The notes under the pieces were generated by a model, which saw nothing but the letters and a program-made list of their open reading frames with translations, ran no database searches and had not been told where the DNA came from. From the NCBI GenBank assembly GCA_013388565.1, contig JACAEZ010000156.1, positions 1 to 23,691 on the forward strand: DNA of 23,691 nt, read 5' to 3'. Source of the DNA: Campylobacterales bacterium (GTDB taxonomy: Bacteria; Campylobacterota; Campylobacteria; Campylobacterales; JACAEZ01). The position numbers and the translations under genes were made by a program. How positions within the stretch are numbered: position 1 is the first letter of the stretch; each line of letters begins with the position of its first letter. This document shows, in pieces, positions 8,000-16,234 of this stretch.

Positions 8000-9151
8000 A
8001 TGAAATTATTGATATATTTATTGCTATTTATGTGTGTATTAAATGCTGATTTAATTCCTGTAGTTCCTACAACACCTCCGTTAAAATATGAAAATATAAA
8101 AGTCATAGGCTTATCAAATAATGATGTTATTACAACTTTTGAATCCCCTTCATCTAATATACCTTTAGTAAATAAAGTTTATATACAAAATATAAACTAC
8201 TATTTTACACATTATAGTTTTTACATAAAAAGAGTAGTAAATAATAAAGAGTATATCTATACACAAACAACATATCAACAAATGGAACAGCCTATTCAAA
8301 TAAATAATTTAATAACTGGTAAATATATTTTAACAGTTGCTGGAGTAAATCTAAGTGATGATTTAAAAACAGTTATCGCTCTTGGAAATAGCTTAAAAAT
8401 TGAATTTTTTGTTTATAACACAGGAAAACAAGTTTATATTAATCAAATCAATGAGATAAATAAGCCTAAAAATTTTGATTGGTTTAATCTAAATATAGAT
8501 GTATTAACATCAGATAATGAAGTAAATGTTACAGAACTATTGGTAAATATAGATACTAAAGATATTATTTATCAAAAAGTTTCAAATGATAAAAAATATA
8601 TAACAATTACACCTTATTATAACAGTGTCGGTTCAGTTACATTTAGCATAATTGCTATTGCTAATGGTAAAGTATCATCACCAATGGAGTTTAAATTAAA
8701 TGTTCAAGAGGATATTTCACTACAATTAAAAAACGGTTGGAATTTAGTCTCTATTCCTTATAATACACCAGTTATAGATATTAACAATTCATCATTAAAA
8801 GCATTTGATATTTGGAGCTATGATAATGGTTCATGGAGTAAATATCAATATGGCTCAACTAAAAACAATTTAACCTCTTTAATACCAACAAAAGGGTATT
8901 GGATAAAAAGCAATGGTGATTATGATATTTATTTACCAAACGGTGAGGAGTATAACCCTTTTGATACAGTTGTTATGCAATCTGGCTGGAATTTACTTGG
9001 AAGTGGCATAGAGATACAATTTGATGATATAAATAAAAATCTTTATCAATCAATTTGGGTTTATAGAGATAATGAATGGTATAGTAATGTTTTAGAAGAA
9101 AAAACTATAGGTAAAATAAAAAAAGGTGAAGGTTTTTGGCTTAAAAAATAG
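8000..9151 (+). CDS. Exported protein ending in two GWNL-type tryptophan repeats
   Basis: This 383-residue protein starts with a signal peptide (about 1-16, ending L-N-A). The N-terminal part has a proline-rich segment and beta-rich sequence, including an Ig-like stretch (about 150-236) ending F-K-L-N-V. The C-terminus consists of the paired module: repeat 1 (about 240-312) with N-G-W-N-L-V, I-W-S-Y-D-N-G-S-W and K-G-Y-W-I-K; repeat 2 (about 323-383) with S-G-W-N-L-L-G, I-W-V-Y-R-D-N-E-W and G-E-G-F-W-L-K, which is the very end of the protein. In the 266- and 1056-residue proteins the same pair is N-terminal, so the module moves between ends. It has no DUF1566 domain. The start lacks a good ribosome site. 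AT-rich TATATAAAA (7969-7977) could be a -10. queF begins 16 bases downstream. Function unknown. Confidence 0.7.
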   Translation: MKLLIYLLLFMCVLNADLIPVVPTTPPLKYENIKVIGLSNNDVITTFESPSSNIPLVNKVYIQNINYYFTHYSFYIKRVVNNKEYIYTQTTYQQMEQPIQINNLITGKYILTVAGVNLSDDLKTVIALGNSLKIEFFVYNTGKQVYINQINEINKPKNFDWFNLNIDVLTSDNEVNVTELLVNIDTKDIIYQKVSNDKKYITITPYYNSVGSVTFSIIAIANGKVSSPMEFKLNVQEDISLQLKNGWNLVSIPYNTPVIDINNSSLKAFDIWSYDNGSWSKYQYGSTKNNLTSLIPTKGYWIKSNGDYDIYLPNGEEYNPFDTVVMQSGWNLLGSGIEIQFDDINKNLYQSIWVYRDNEWYSNVLEEKTIGKIKKGEGFWLKK

Positions 9152-9167
9152 ATTTAAAGGAGTTTTT

Positions 9168-9545
9168 GTGAAATATGGTGAAAAAGAGATTATGGATTTT
9201 TGTGTAGAAAAAGATTTGGAAATTTGGGAAAATTTGCATAGTAAAAATTATATTATTAAAGTAACTCTTCCAGAATTTAGTTGTCTATGTCCCAGAAGTG
9301 GTTATCCTGATTTTGCCACTATATATATTGAATATACTCCTGATAAGTATGTAGTAGAATTAAAGGCTATTAAAATATATATTAATAGCTTTAGAGATAA
9401 ACATATCAGTCATGAAAATAGTGCAAATGAAATTTTTGATACTATTTACAATAAAATTAAACCAAAATGGATGAAATTAGTTGCTGATTTTAATCCTAGA
9501 GGTAATGTTCATACAATCATTGAAATTGATAGTTCTAAAATGTAA
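9168..9545 (+). CDS. queF: NADPH-dependent 7-cyano-7-deazaguanine reductase
   Basis: QueF reduces preQ0 to preQ1 with NADPH in the cytoplasm, a step of queuosine tRNA modification. The 125-residue protein has the family motif P-E-F-S-C-L-C-P-R-S-G-Y-P-D-F. Cys41 and Asp48 match the catalytic pair Cys55/Asp62 of the Bacillus enzyme, and His82-Glu83 match its His96-Glu97. The segment E-L-K-A-I-K-I-Y is the QueF signature. The length fits the short, single-domain subclass. I chose the GTG at 9168 because AAAGGAG (9156-9162) lies 5 bases upstream and because family members begin at K-Y-G-E-K-E; an ATG at 9126 in the same frame would overlap the previous gene. It may be transcribed from the preceding accessory gene. 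No preQ1 riboswitch is visible. Confidence 0.93.
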   Translation: MKYGEKEIMDFCVEKDLEIWENLHSKNYIIKVTLPEFSCLCPRSGYPDFATIYIEYTPDKYVVELKAIKIYINSFRDKHISHENSANEIFDTIYNKIKPKWMKLVADFNPRGNVHTIIEIDSSKM

Positions 9546-9578
9546 ATCAATTGTAATATTGAAGTAACATACAATCTC

Positions 9579-9584
9579 TATAAT
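9579..9584 (+). promoter_or_regulatory. -10 box for the porin gene
   Basis: TATAAT at 9579-9584 lies in the 74-base gap between queF and the porin. No -35 at normal spacing is seen (TTGAAG at 9559 gives only 14 bases). An AGGAG ribosome site precedes the ATG at 9620. Confidence 0.45.
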
Positions 9585-9619
9585 TTGGCTGTTGATAATA
9601 CTAAATTATAGGAGATTTC

Positions 9620-10906
9620 ATGAAAAAAACAACATTATCACTTGTTGCTTCAGCAATAGTTGCATCTTCAGTAAGTGCTGCTACAATTACACTATATCAA
9701 GACCCAGCTACTGGTCAAGTTTTTACAACACCTGCTGAAGGTAGAGTAGAAATGGGTGATTTTATAGATGCAAAAAAAGCTCATGTTGAGTCTTTAAAAA
9801 TGAAAGATGAGATTACAAGCTCTCTAAAATCTGTAAAAGTAAAATCAAAAGCAAAATCAATCGATTTTAGTGGTACTCACTATTTAGGTTATACAATGGC
9901 TAGACCTGATATTACATCTGGTACAGTTGATGATTCTAGTGGTTTTGAAATGAGAAGAAACTATGTTCAAGTTAAAGGTTACTTAAACGATAAAGATTAT
10001 TTAAGAGTTACACTTGATTCTACAAAAGAGTTAGCTAGTGACCCTGGAAGTGATGGTAAAACAAAAGGTTATGCGGAGGTATTTGTAAAATATGCTTACC
10101 TTTGGTTAGATAATGTATTGCCATACACTGGAGTTGAAGCTGGTATTGCTCATAGACCTTGGATTGATTATGAAGAACACAATGCTTGGCTTTATAGATC
10201 TATAAACAAAGTTGCACTAGAGCATAAAAATACAGCAACAGAGCATGGACCAGATTTAGTAAATTCTGCTGACTTTGGTGTAAATTTTAAAACAAAAACA
10301 CAATACTTTAGCTCTGAAATAGGTCTATTTAATGGTGAAGGCTATCATGCAGACAAAAAAGCAGCTAACCAAAAAAATAGTGGTGAAATGTCTGTAGAAT
10401 ATAGATTAACAGGACATATTTTAGGTAGTGGTAAAAATGTTGGCAAATATAAAAGAACGGAAGATACATATGCACATATCTCAACTTATGGTTTAATGAG
10501 TGATAATCATAAAGATGACAATATCTCTGTAGGAGATTCGGCAGAATACGATAGAAAATTTTATGGTATTCATGCAGTTTATAATAATCCAATGTTTTTG
10601 TTAGCTGGTCAAATATTTACTGCTGAAGATGAAACTAAAAAAGGAACAAAAACAGAGATTGATGGTTGGTCAATCAATAGTGAATTTAGACCAATTAAAG
10701 ACTGGACAGTTATCGCTAGATATGATGTTCATGAAAAAGAGAAAAATAATATATTAATAGAAGATGCTACACAACTTATGTATGGTGTTGCATATAAATA
10801 TAGTGATAATGTAACATTTATATTATCTAATAAAAATGTAGAAGATGATATTGTTAAAAATGCAGAAAAAACTGTTACTATGCTAACAACAGAGATTAAA
10901 TGGTAA
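9620..10906 (+). CDS. Outer-membrane porin of the Campylobacterota type
   Basis: This is a 428-residue protein with a clear signal peptide (K-K-T start, hydrophobic core, cleavage near V-S-A-A at about 20). The segment after it (Q-D-P-A-T-G-Q-V-F) and a short charged helix (about 45-80) precede a beta-barrel pattern of alternating hydrophobic strands with many Tyr/Trp/Phe girdle residues. The last residue is an aromatic Trp after T-T-E-I-K, the usual C-terminal signal for outer-membrane barrel assembly. It probably forms a general or anion-selective channel for small solutes; the substrate cannot be read from sequence. It has its own -10 box, a good AGGAG site and a strong terminator, so it is likely a single-gene, well-expressed unit. 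The ends and codon use look intact. Confidence 0.8.
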   Translation: MKKTTLSLVASAIVASSVSAATITLYQDPATGQVFTTPAEGRVEMGDFIDAKKAHVESLKMKDEITSSLKSVKVKSKAKSIDFSGTHYLGYTMARPDITSGTVDDSSGFEMRRNYVQVKGYLNDKDYLRVTLDSTKELASDPGSDGKTKGYAEVFVKYAYLWLDNVLPYTGVEAGIAHRPWIDYEEHNAWLYRSINKVALEHKNTATEHGPDLVNSADFGVNFKTKTQYFSSEIGLFNGEGYHADKKAANQKNSGEMSVEYRLTGHILGSGKNVGKYKRTEDTYAHISTYGLMSDNHKDDNISVGDSAEYDRKFYGIHAVYNNPMFLLAGQIFTAEDETKKGTKTEIDGWSINSEFRPIKDWTVIARYDVHEKEKNNILIEDATQLMYGVAYKYSDNVTFILSNKNVEDDIVKNAEKTVTMLTTEIKW

Positions 10907-10916
10907 ATATTTAATC

Positions 10917-10945
10917 ATGATAAGCCAATCTTTTTGGCTTATCAT
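10917..10945. terminator. Bidirectional terminator between porin and crcB
   Basis: ATGATAAGCCAA (10917-10928) and TTGGCTTATCAT (10934-10945) form a perfect 12-bp stem with loop TCTTT. It sits between two convergent genes (porin stop 10906, crcB stop 10958), with AT-rich flanks on both sides, as expected for a shared terminator. Confidence 0.85.
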
Positions 10946-10957
10946 AAATTTACTACT

Positions 10958-11335
10958 TTAAAAAATCAAATTTACTACTTTAAGTCCTATTATAGCTGCA
11001 ACAATTGAACCAATTAAATTTAAGACTATATTCAAAATCCCGTTTAAAATATTTATTTCTAATAAAAAATATGTCTCTATAGAAAATGTAGAAAATGTAG
11101 TTAAAGCCCCTAAAAAACCTGTTGTTAAAAATGACTTTACATGAGTATCTATTTGAATATTATTAAAAAGAGATAATAAAAAACCTATAAAAAAGCTTCC
11201 AACAACATTTACAAACAGTGTAGAATATGGAAAAGCTGTACCAAACTCTTTAGCAAATAGAGCATTTATATAAGCTCTGCTAATAGCCCCTAAAAAACCT
11301 CCACTACCTATTGCTATTAAAGTTTGCCAACTCAT
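10958..11335 (-). CDS. crcB: Fluoride exporter CrcB/Fluc
   Basis: Fluc proteins are dimeric inner-membrane channels that let toxic fluoride leave the cell. The 125-residue product has four predicted membrane segments and the family motifs G-G-x-L-G-A-x-x-R (12-20), F-V-N-V-x-G-S-F (41-48, with the conserved Asn43), and G-x-L-G-A-L-T-T-F-S-T-F-S (73-85) carrying the phenylalanine-box residues. I chose the ATG at 11335 because the family starts just before this first helix and a GGGAGG site precedes it; a longer reading upstream would only translate plsC sequence in another frame. It overlaps the end of plsC by 32 bases and is the last gene of the minus-strand operon. No fluoride riboswitch is seen upstream. 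Confidence 0.93.
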   Translation of the reverse strand: MSWQTLIAIGSGGFLGAISRAYINALFAKEFGTAFPYSTLFVNVVGSFFIGFLLSLFNNIQIDTHVKSFLTTGFLGALTTFSTFSIETYFLLEINILNGILNIVLNLIGSIVAAIIGLKVVNLIF

Positions 11336-12011
11336 TTTTGTATAAACCTCCCATTTTAATTTCCAACTCTTTGTACCAATTTTCATCTTTTTGTGATGGT
11401 CTAAAACTATCACAAAAAACAACTTTTAAATCACCACTTTTAACCAAGAAATTTTTTGAATCTAAAACATTTCTTGTATTGATAATTACAACGGGTTGAA
11501 TTAATAAATCATATTTTTGTGCTATTGTTTTAGCACCAGCTTTGAAATGAAGTAATTCATCTCCATATGACCTAGTGCCTTCTGGAAATATACAAATTAC
11601 TCTATTATCATCTAATCTATCTTTTACATCTTTTAAAAGTTTTATCAGCCCTTTTTTATCTTCTCTATTAACAGAAATCATTTTGGGAGCTTTTAAAATA
11701 TGCCCAATGATTGGTACTTTACCTATCTCCTCTTTTGCTATCCAGCAAAGATTATTATCATGAATTGCTTCTAATAAGACAATATCTAATAAACTTTGAT
11801 GATTGAATATTAAAAGTTGTGCACTGTTATCAATAGTTCCATCTATTATTACATTTGAATTTAATAATTTTAGCTGTAATTTAGCCCAAATTTTTCTAAA
11901 TAATCTATGATTTTTATTATTAATATACATTAAAATAATAATTATTGGAACAGTAACTAAAAAGTTTATTGCATACAAAAGTGCAAAAAATCTATAAATT
12001 ACAATCTTCAT
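11304..12011 (-). CDS. plsC: 1-acyl-sn-glycerol-3-phosphate acyltransferase
   Basis: PlsC acylates lysophosphatidic acid to phosphatidic acid at the inner membrane, the second acyl transfer of phospholipid synthesis. The 235-residue protein has an N-terminal membrane segment (about 5-30), the catalytic H-x4-D motif as N-H-Q-S-L-L-D (His71, Asp76), the substrate motif I-F-P-E-G-T-R-S (141-148), and the conserved V-N-R-E-D (114-118) and I-Q-P-V-V-I blocks of LPLAT enzymes. Its length is normal for the family. It overlaps the upstream SH3-protein gene by 20 bases and the downstream crcB by 32, so it is translated as part of the operon. The same order (Cj0516 then Cj0517) is known in C. jejuni. 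Confidence 0.92.
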   Translation of the reverse strand: MKIVIYRFFALLYAINFLVTVPIIIILMYINNKNHRLFRKIWAKLQLKLLNSNVIIDGTIDNSAQLLIFNHQSLLDIVLLEAIHDNNLCWIAKEEIGKVPIIGHILKAPKMISVNREDKKGLIKLLKDVKDRLDDNRVICIFPEGTRSYGDELLHFKAGAKTIAQKYDLLIQPVVIINTRNVLDSKNFLVKSGDLKVVFCDSFRPSQKDENWYKELEIKMGGLYKNELANFNSNR

Positions 12012-13056
12012 GTACCCATCCTATGCTATTATCTGGCAATAATATTTTTAAATATTCGTTTTGATAATCTAACAGTTCAACATTCATTTCTTGATTTAAA
12101 ACTCTAAAAACAGTAGAATTTTTTGTGGGAAGTAGTGATATTTTACAATCTTTAGATATTTTTACTATTTTATTTGGTATTAAATCATAAATTAATATTG
12201 CACAAAGCAGAATAATTACAAATAAATTAAACTTACCTTTTTTAATTGCAAATAAAATTATAAAAATAGCTAAAACAACACTTAGTGCAACTATTTTATA
12301 AAGTTTTAAGTTTGTATCTTGTGGGTCTAAATCACTTTGGTTTACAGTCTTATCATCTTCGATAATTATAGGTAAATTTATCTGTGCGAATTTATTTGTT
12401 TTAGTATTGAAATATTCAAAATTTAATGTATCTATTTTTTGAGAAATTAGTGCATAATAAAATATTTTTGTAATAGGTAATTTTTGTTCTATAGAATCTA
12501 TACCTTGCTTTTCAAATCTAAGCCAAAAATTCTCTAAATTCGACTCATTTGCATCAATTTCTAAAACTAATATATTGCTTTTATCATCATATTTTGTAGT
12601 TTTATAATTTTTTATTTCCAAATTTGTAGCTATTACATTTGAAAAATCTTTTCTTTTATTTAAAGTAAGTGCATTTAAAGAGACTCCATCTATAATTTCT
12701 TCCTCTTTATCACCATTTTTCAATGTAAAAAAGAATTTAAATTGTGGTGTTTGTCCACTTTTATCTTTAATTTTAAAATAGTATCTGTTTGAATATGTAT
12801 ATTTATCAATTTGTTTCCAATTTGCTTTTGAATTTATAACTTCAATATTATGTCCGGCTAAAAAAATAGAGTAAAATTTTTCAATATTTTCATTAGCTAC
12901 AATAATTTTAAAATCTATTGGAAAAACTTGATTAACATACAACTGTTTATTAGGAAGTTCTGATGAAAGATATATACTTTTTGGTTTTACAAACTCTTCA
13001 GATAAAAGTACAATTGGAATTATTAGAATGAAAAAAAATTTATTTAAAGAAAACAT
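11992..13056 (-). CDS. Membrane protein with C-terminal SH3-like domain (Cj0515-type, BatD-like)
   Basis: This 354-residue protein has a signal peptide (about 1-20, ending L-L-S-E-E), then a periplasmic beta-rich region whose start (Y-V-N-Q-V-F-P-I-D-F-K) recalls BatD-type proteins. Two membrane segments follow (about 251-270 and 276-294). The last part (about 298-354) looks like a bacterial SH3 domain, ending in a strand with G-W-V-H. The ATG at 13056 is chosen because it directly precedes the signal peptide; extending to 13137 adds 27 residues that destroy it. A 98-base gap separates it from purQ, so it may have an internal promoter. Its place between purQ and plsC matches the unnamed periplasmic protein Cj0515. 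Function unknown; envelope role inferred. Confidence 0.75.
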   Translation of the reverse strand: MFSLNKFFFILIIPIVLLSEEFVKPKSIYLSSELPNKQLYVNQVFPIDFKIIVANENIEKFYSIFLAGHNIEVINSKANWKQIDKYTYSNRYYFKIKDKSGQTPQFKFFFTLKNGDKEEEIIDGVSLNALTLNKRKDFSNVIATNLEIKNYKTTKYDDKSNILVLEIDANESNLENFWLRFEKQGIDSIEQKLPITKIFYYALISQKIDTLNFEYFNTKTNKFAQINLPIIIEDDKTVNQSDLDPQDTNLKLYKIVALSVVLAIFIILFAIKKGKFNLFVIILLCAILIYDLIPNKIVKISKDCKISLLPTKNSTVFRVLNQEMNVELLDYQNEYLKILLPDNSIGWVHEDCNL

Positions 13057-13083
13057 TTTTAAAATTTTATCAATATTTGTGTA

Positions 13084-13111
13084 ATTGTGTGTGGATTTTA
13101 CTACACACAAT
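13084..13111. repeat. Inverted repeat in the purQ to SH3-gene gap
   Basis: ATTGTGTGT (13084-13092) and ACACACAAT (13103-13111) form a 9-bp stem with a 10-base loop. On the minus strand it follows an A/T-rich run after purQ and precedes TAAAAT-like sequence near the start of the SH3 gene. It could be a partial terminator/attenuator or an operator; no T run follows on the minus strand. Confidence 0.45.
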
Positions 13112-13154
13112 ACAAAAAAAGTTTTTTTTAAAAGCATTAAAGTAACTCATAAAA

Positions 13155-13823
13155 CTAATTTAAAAAGCCCTTTAACATATTAATACCATCAATTGAACCT
13201 ATTTCGTTATCAATTGCTCTTTCAGGATGAGGCATAAGTCCAAAAACATTTTTAGTTTTATTACAAACTCCAGCTATGCTATCAGTTGCTCCATTTGGAT
13301 TTAGTTCACATCCATTATCATCACAATATTTTAAAATCACCTGTTCATTGTCATAAAGTTCTTTTAAACCATCTTCATTGATATAAAAGTTACCTTCTGC
13401 ATGAGCTATAGGAATATTTAATATCTCATTGTTTGAGAGTAATCTTAAAAACTTATTATTATTTGAGACAACTTTTAATTTGTGAAATTTAGATATAAAA
13501 TGCAAATTGTCATTTCTTTTCATAGCACCTGGAAGCAAATGAGATTCAACTAAAATTTGAAAGCCATTACAAATACCTAAAACATTTCCACCACTATTTG
13601 CAAATTTTACAACCTCTTTCATGATAGGTGAAAATCTAGCAATTGCACCACTTCTTAAATAATCTCCATAGCTAAATCCACCAGGAACTACTACTAAATC
13701 TGTATTTTCTGGAAGTTTGTCATTTTTATGCCATATAAGTTCACATTTTTGACCAAGCTTTTCAAAAGCATACTTCGTATCATATTCACAGTTAGTCCCA
13801 GCAAATTGTAATATAGCAATCAT
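13155..13823 (-). CDS. purQ: Phosphoribosylformylglycinamidine synthase, glutaminase subunit
   Basis: PurQ hydrolyses glutamine and passes ammonia to PurL for FGAM synthesis, the fourth step of purine biosynthesis, as part of the PurLQS complex. The 222-residue protein is a class I glutamine amidotransferase: nucleophile Cys85 in G-I-C-N-G-F-Q, and catalytic His199 and Glu201 in P-H-P-E-R-A. The oxyanion strand P-G-G-F-S-Y-G-D and the block I-A-H-A-E-G-N-F are also present. It begins with [12 protein letters not shown], typical for PurQ. Its ATGA start overlaps the purS stop by 4 bases. purL, the synthetase subunit, is not in the window. All key residues are intact. Confidence 0.96.
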   Translation of the reverse strand: MIAILQFAGTNCEYDTKYAFEKLGQKCELIWHKNDKLPENTDLVVVPGGFSYGDYLRSGAIARFSPIMKEVVKFANSGGNVLGICNGFQILVESHLLPGAMKRNDNLHFISKFHKLKVVSNNNKFLRLLSNNEILNIPIAHAEGNFYINEDGLKELYDNEQVILKYCDDNGCELNPNGATDSIAGVCNKTKNVFGLMPHPERAIDNEIGSIDGINMLKGFLN

Positions 13824-14065
13824 CTTACTATCTCAATAGTATAATCTTCAATAACAGTATTAGCTAAAAGAGATTCACACATTAAAGTAACATTTTTTAA
13901 AATATTTTCATCTGTATCATCTTGCATATCTAAAACAATTTGTTTACCAACTCTCACACTTTTTATACTATCAAATCCCATTGTATGAAGTGCATGATTT
14001 ACAGCTTTACCTTGTGGGTCAAGCACACCAAATTTTAGTGATATATTTACAACTACTTTTATCAT
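13820..14065 (-). CDS. purS: Phosphoribosylformylglycinamidine synthase subunit PurS
   Basis: PurS is the small bridging subunit that joins PurQ to the short form of PurL; it exists only in organisms where PurL lacks the fused domains. The 81-residue length is normal. The sequence shows the family pattern: a first beta strand, then [18 protein letters not shown], then V-R-V-G-K, and the closing V-I-E-D-Y-T-I-E-I. It overlaps purC and purQ by 4 bases on either side, so translation of the three is coupled and their amounts are probably balanced. Confidence 0.95.
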   Translation of the reverse strand: MIKVVVNISLKFGVLDPQGKAVNHALHTMGFDSIKSVRVGKQIVLDMQDDTDENILKNVTLMCESLLANTVIEDYTIEIVR

Positions 14066-14781
14066 CTATTTTCTCCCAATATTCTTCTTAAAACCTCTTC
14101 ATAAGCCACTTTTACATTTCCAATATCTTGTCTAAATCTATCTTTATCTAATTTTTCTTTAGTTTTTACATCCCAAAATCTACAACTATCAGGACTTATT
14201 TCATCTGCTAAAATTATATTCCCATCTTTATCTTTTCCAAATTCTAATTTAAAATCAACTAATGTTAAACCTTTTTCATAGAAAAATGGTTTTAATATAT
14301 CATTTACTTTTCTACCCATTGCTCTTAAAACATCTAGCTCTTTTACATCATTTACAAGATTAAGTATTAAACAATGCTCATCATTTATAATAGGATCACC
14401 CAAAGAGTCGTCTTTATAGTAAAATTCAACCAATGTAAATGGAAGTTCTTTTCCATCATCAATAGCTAATCTTTTTGTAAGCGAACCAGTTGCAATATTT
14501 CTTACAACAACCTCTATTTTTATAATATCAACTTTTTTAATAGCTAGTTCAGTGTCACTCAACTTTTCTACTAAATGTGTTTGAATACCATTTAACTCAA
14601 GTAGTTTAAACAACTCTGTAGTTATTTTACAATTTAATGCACCTTTGCCATCTTCTTGACTCTTTTTTAAAGCATTAAAAGCAGTTAAATCGTCTTTAAA
14701 CTCTGCAATATAGACATATTCATCATTTGTTGAGTATATCTTTTTACCTTTACCCTCATATAACAACTCTTTTTTTTCCAT
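14062..14781 (-). CDS. purC: SAICAR synthetase
   Basis: PurC couples CAIR to aspartate with ATP to give SAICAR in purine biosynthesis. The protein begins [11 protein letters not shown], the nucleotide-binding start of the family, and contains [19 protein letters not shown] and [13 protein letters not shown], all diagnostic. I use the ATG at 14781 (239 residues) because GGAG (14788-14791 on the minus strand) is 6 bases upstream of it; an in-frame ATG at 14793 would add four residues and overlap the ctpA stop. The gene is second in the operon, directly after ctpA and 4 bases into purS. Confidence 0.95.
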   Translation of the reverse strand: MEKKELLYEGKGKKIYSTNDEYVYIAEFKDDLTAFNALKKSQEDGKGALNCKITTELFKLLELNGIQTHLVEKLSDTELAIKKVDIIKIEVVVRNIATGSLTKRLAIDDGKELPFTLVEFYYKDDSLGDPIINDEHCLILNLVNDVKELDVLRAMGRKVNDILKPFFYEKGLTLVDFKLEFGKDKDGNIILADEISPDSCRFWDVKTKEKLDKDRFRQDIGNVKVAYEEVLRRILGENR

Positions 14782-14792
14782 TCTTTTCTCCA

Positions 14793-16121
14793 TTAGTTTT
14801 GTAATAAAATTATAGATTTAAGTATATCTATAGCACTTTTTAACTGTATATCTGTATATATATCTTTTTGTGTTATTGTTTTACTATTATCTGCTGTTAT
14901 ATTATCACTTGCTTTTTTACTTTTATTATTATCGACATCATCAATTTTTTCAAGTTCAGCCTCTAAATGTTTTTTTAGTTCAGCTTCTTTAATGCTAAAT
15001 TTATCATCACTTTTTGGAACTTCACCTGGTTCTACAATAATATCAGGAGTTACACCTTCAGCTTGAATAGTCCTTCCACTTGGTAGATAATATCTAGCAA
15101 TTGTAAGTCTTAAAGCTTCATCATCGCCTACAGGCATTATTACTTGCACACTACCTTTTCCAAATGTTTTTTCACCCACTACAACAGCTCTTTTATGGTC
15201 TTGCAAAGCTCCACTTACTATTTCACTAGCACTAGCACTTCCATCATTTACAAGTACAACAATAGATAAATCTTCATAAGTATCAAATGGAGTAGCCTTG
15301 TACTCTCTATTTTCCTCTTTATTTCTACCTTTTTGAGATACTATTACACCATCACTTATAAATAAATCACAAAGTCCTATAGCTTGGTCAAGTAAACCAC
15401 CAGGATTATTTCTAAGGTCTAATATTATACCTTTTACTCTATTTTTACTTTTATCTATCGATTCTTTAACTTTTTCTACAACATTTTTATCAAAAGATGT
15501 AACTCTTACATACAACATATCATCATGTTTTTCTATATCTTTTGTATATACGGAATTTACTTTTATAATATCTCTAACAATAGAAAAATCAAGAGGCTTT
15601 CTCTCATTCTTTCTAACAACTGTAAGATTTATTTTTGTTTTTGGCTTACCTCTCATGATATTGACTGCTTCATCAATTGTCATGTTAAGAGTTGATTGTT
15701 CATTTATTTTTAAAATAATATCACCTGATTTAAGTCCAGCTTTATCTGCTGGAGTCCCTTCAATCGGTGCAATAACAGTCAAAGCTCCATCTTTTATACC
15801 TACAGTTATTCCAAGTCCACCAAACTCACCTTCTGTTTGAATTTTAAGCTCTTTATACTTTTTTTGTGTCAAAAATGAAGAGTGTGCATCAAGGTTTGTT
15901 AGCATTCCTTCAATAGCTTTATCAACTATTGCATCAAGTGTAAGCTCATCAACATAATATTTTTCTATACTATTTACTACTTTTGTAAATTTTGTTAAAG
16001 ATTCAAGTCTTGATATATTTAAATCAGACGAACTTTTAGCAAAAAGTTGATTTTGAGAAAGCAAAGCAATGCTGAAAAATGTTACAGCAAATCCTAAGAA
16101 AATATATCTTTTTTTTCTCAT
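14793..16121 (-). CDS. ctpA: Carboxyl-terminal processing protease (S41 family)
   Basis: This is a periplasmic S41 serine protease that trims or degrades proteins from their C-terminus. The 442-residue protein has an N-terminal signal anchor (about 5-28), a helical segment with Y-Y-V-D, a PDZ domain (about 95-170, with G-L-G-I-T-V and [10 protein letters not shown]) and the S41 core. In the core, S-A-S-A-S-E (295-300) supplies the nucleophile Ser297, and T-F-G-K-G-S-V-Q (319-326) supplies the general base Lys322 and Gln326; the 25-residue Ser-Lys spacing matches E. coli Prc. The C-terminal tail has a Lys/Asp-rich low-complexity stretch. It is the first gene of the minus-strand operon, divergent from clpB, as in C. 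jejuni (Cj0511). Confidence 0.94.
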   Translation of the reverse strand: MRKKRYIFLGFAVTFFSIALLSQNQLFAKSSSDLNISRLESLTKFTKVVNSIEKYYVDELTLDAIVDKAIEGMLTNLDAHSSFLTQKKYKELKIQTEGEFGGLGITVGIKDGALTVIAPIEGTPADKAGLKSGDIILKINEQSTLNMTIDEAVNIMRGKPKTKINLTVVRKNERKPLDFSIVRDIIKVNSVYTKDIEKHDDMLYVRVTSFDKNVVEKVKESIDKSKNRVKGIILDLRNNPGGLLDQAIGLCDLFISDGVIVSQKGRNKEENREYKATPFDTYEDLSIVVLVNDGSASASEIVSGALQDHKRAVVVGEKTFGKGSVQVIMPVGDDEALRLTIARYYLPSGRTIQAEGVTPDIIVEPGEVPKSDDKFSIKEAELKKHLEAELEKIDDVDNNKSKKASDNITADNSKTITQKDIYTDIQLKSAIDILKSIILLQN

Positions 16122-16234
16122 GTGATTAATTACTCCAAAGTCTAAAATTTGGTGTTGATTTTACTAAATCTCGGCTGAAAATAGCATAAACTTTACTTTA
16201 AGTAAACATTAGTTAAAAAATATGACTAAATAAA

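Noticed and set aside
11336..11422. Upstream ATG extending crcB by 29 residues
   Set aside because: The extension lies within plsC in another frame and has no membrane-protein character; the family starts at the ATG at 11335, which has a GGGAGG site.
10958..11500. Fluoride riboswitch for crcB
   Set aside because: crcB is internal to an operon and overlaps plsC; no aptamer-like fold is apparent upstream.
13057..13137. Upstream ATG for the SH3-domain protein
   Set aside because: It would bury the signal peptide behind 27 residues that overlap the hairpin region.
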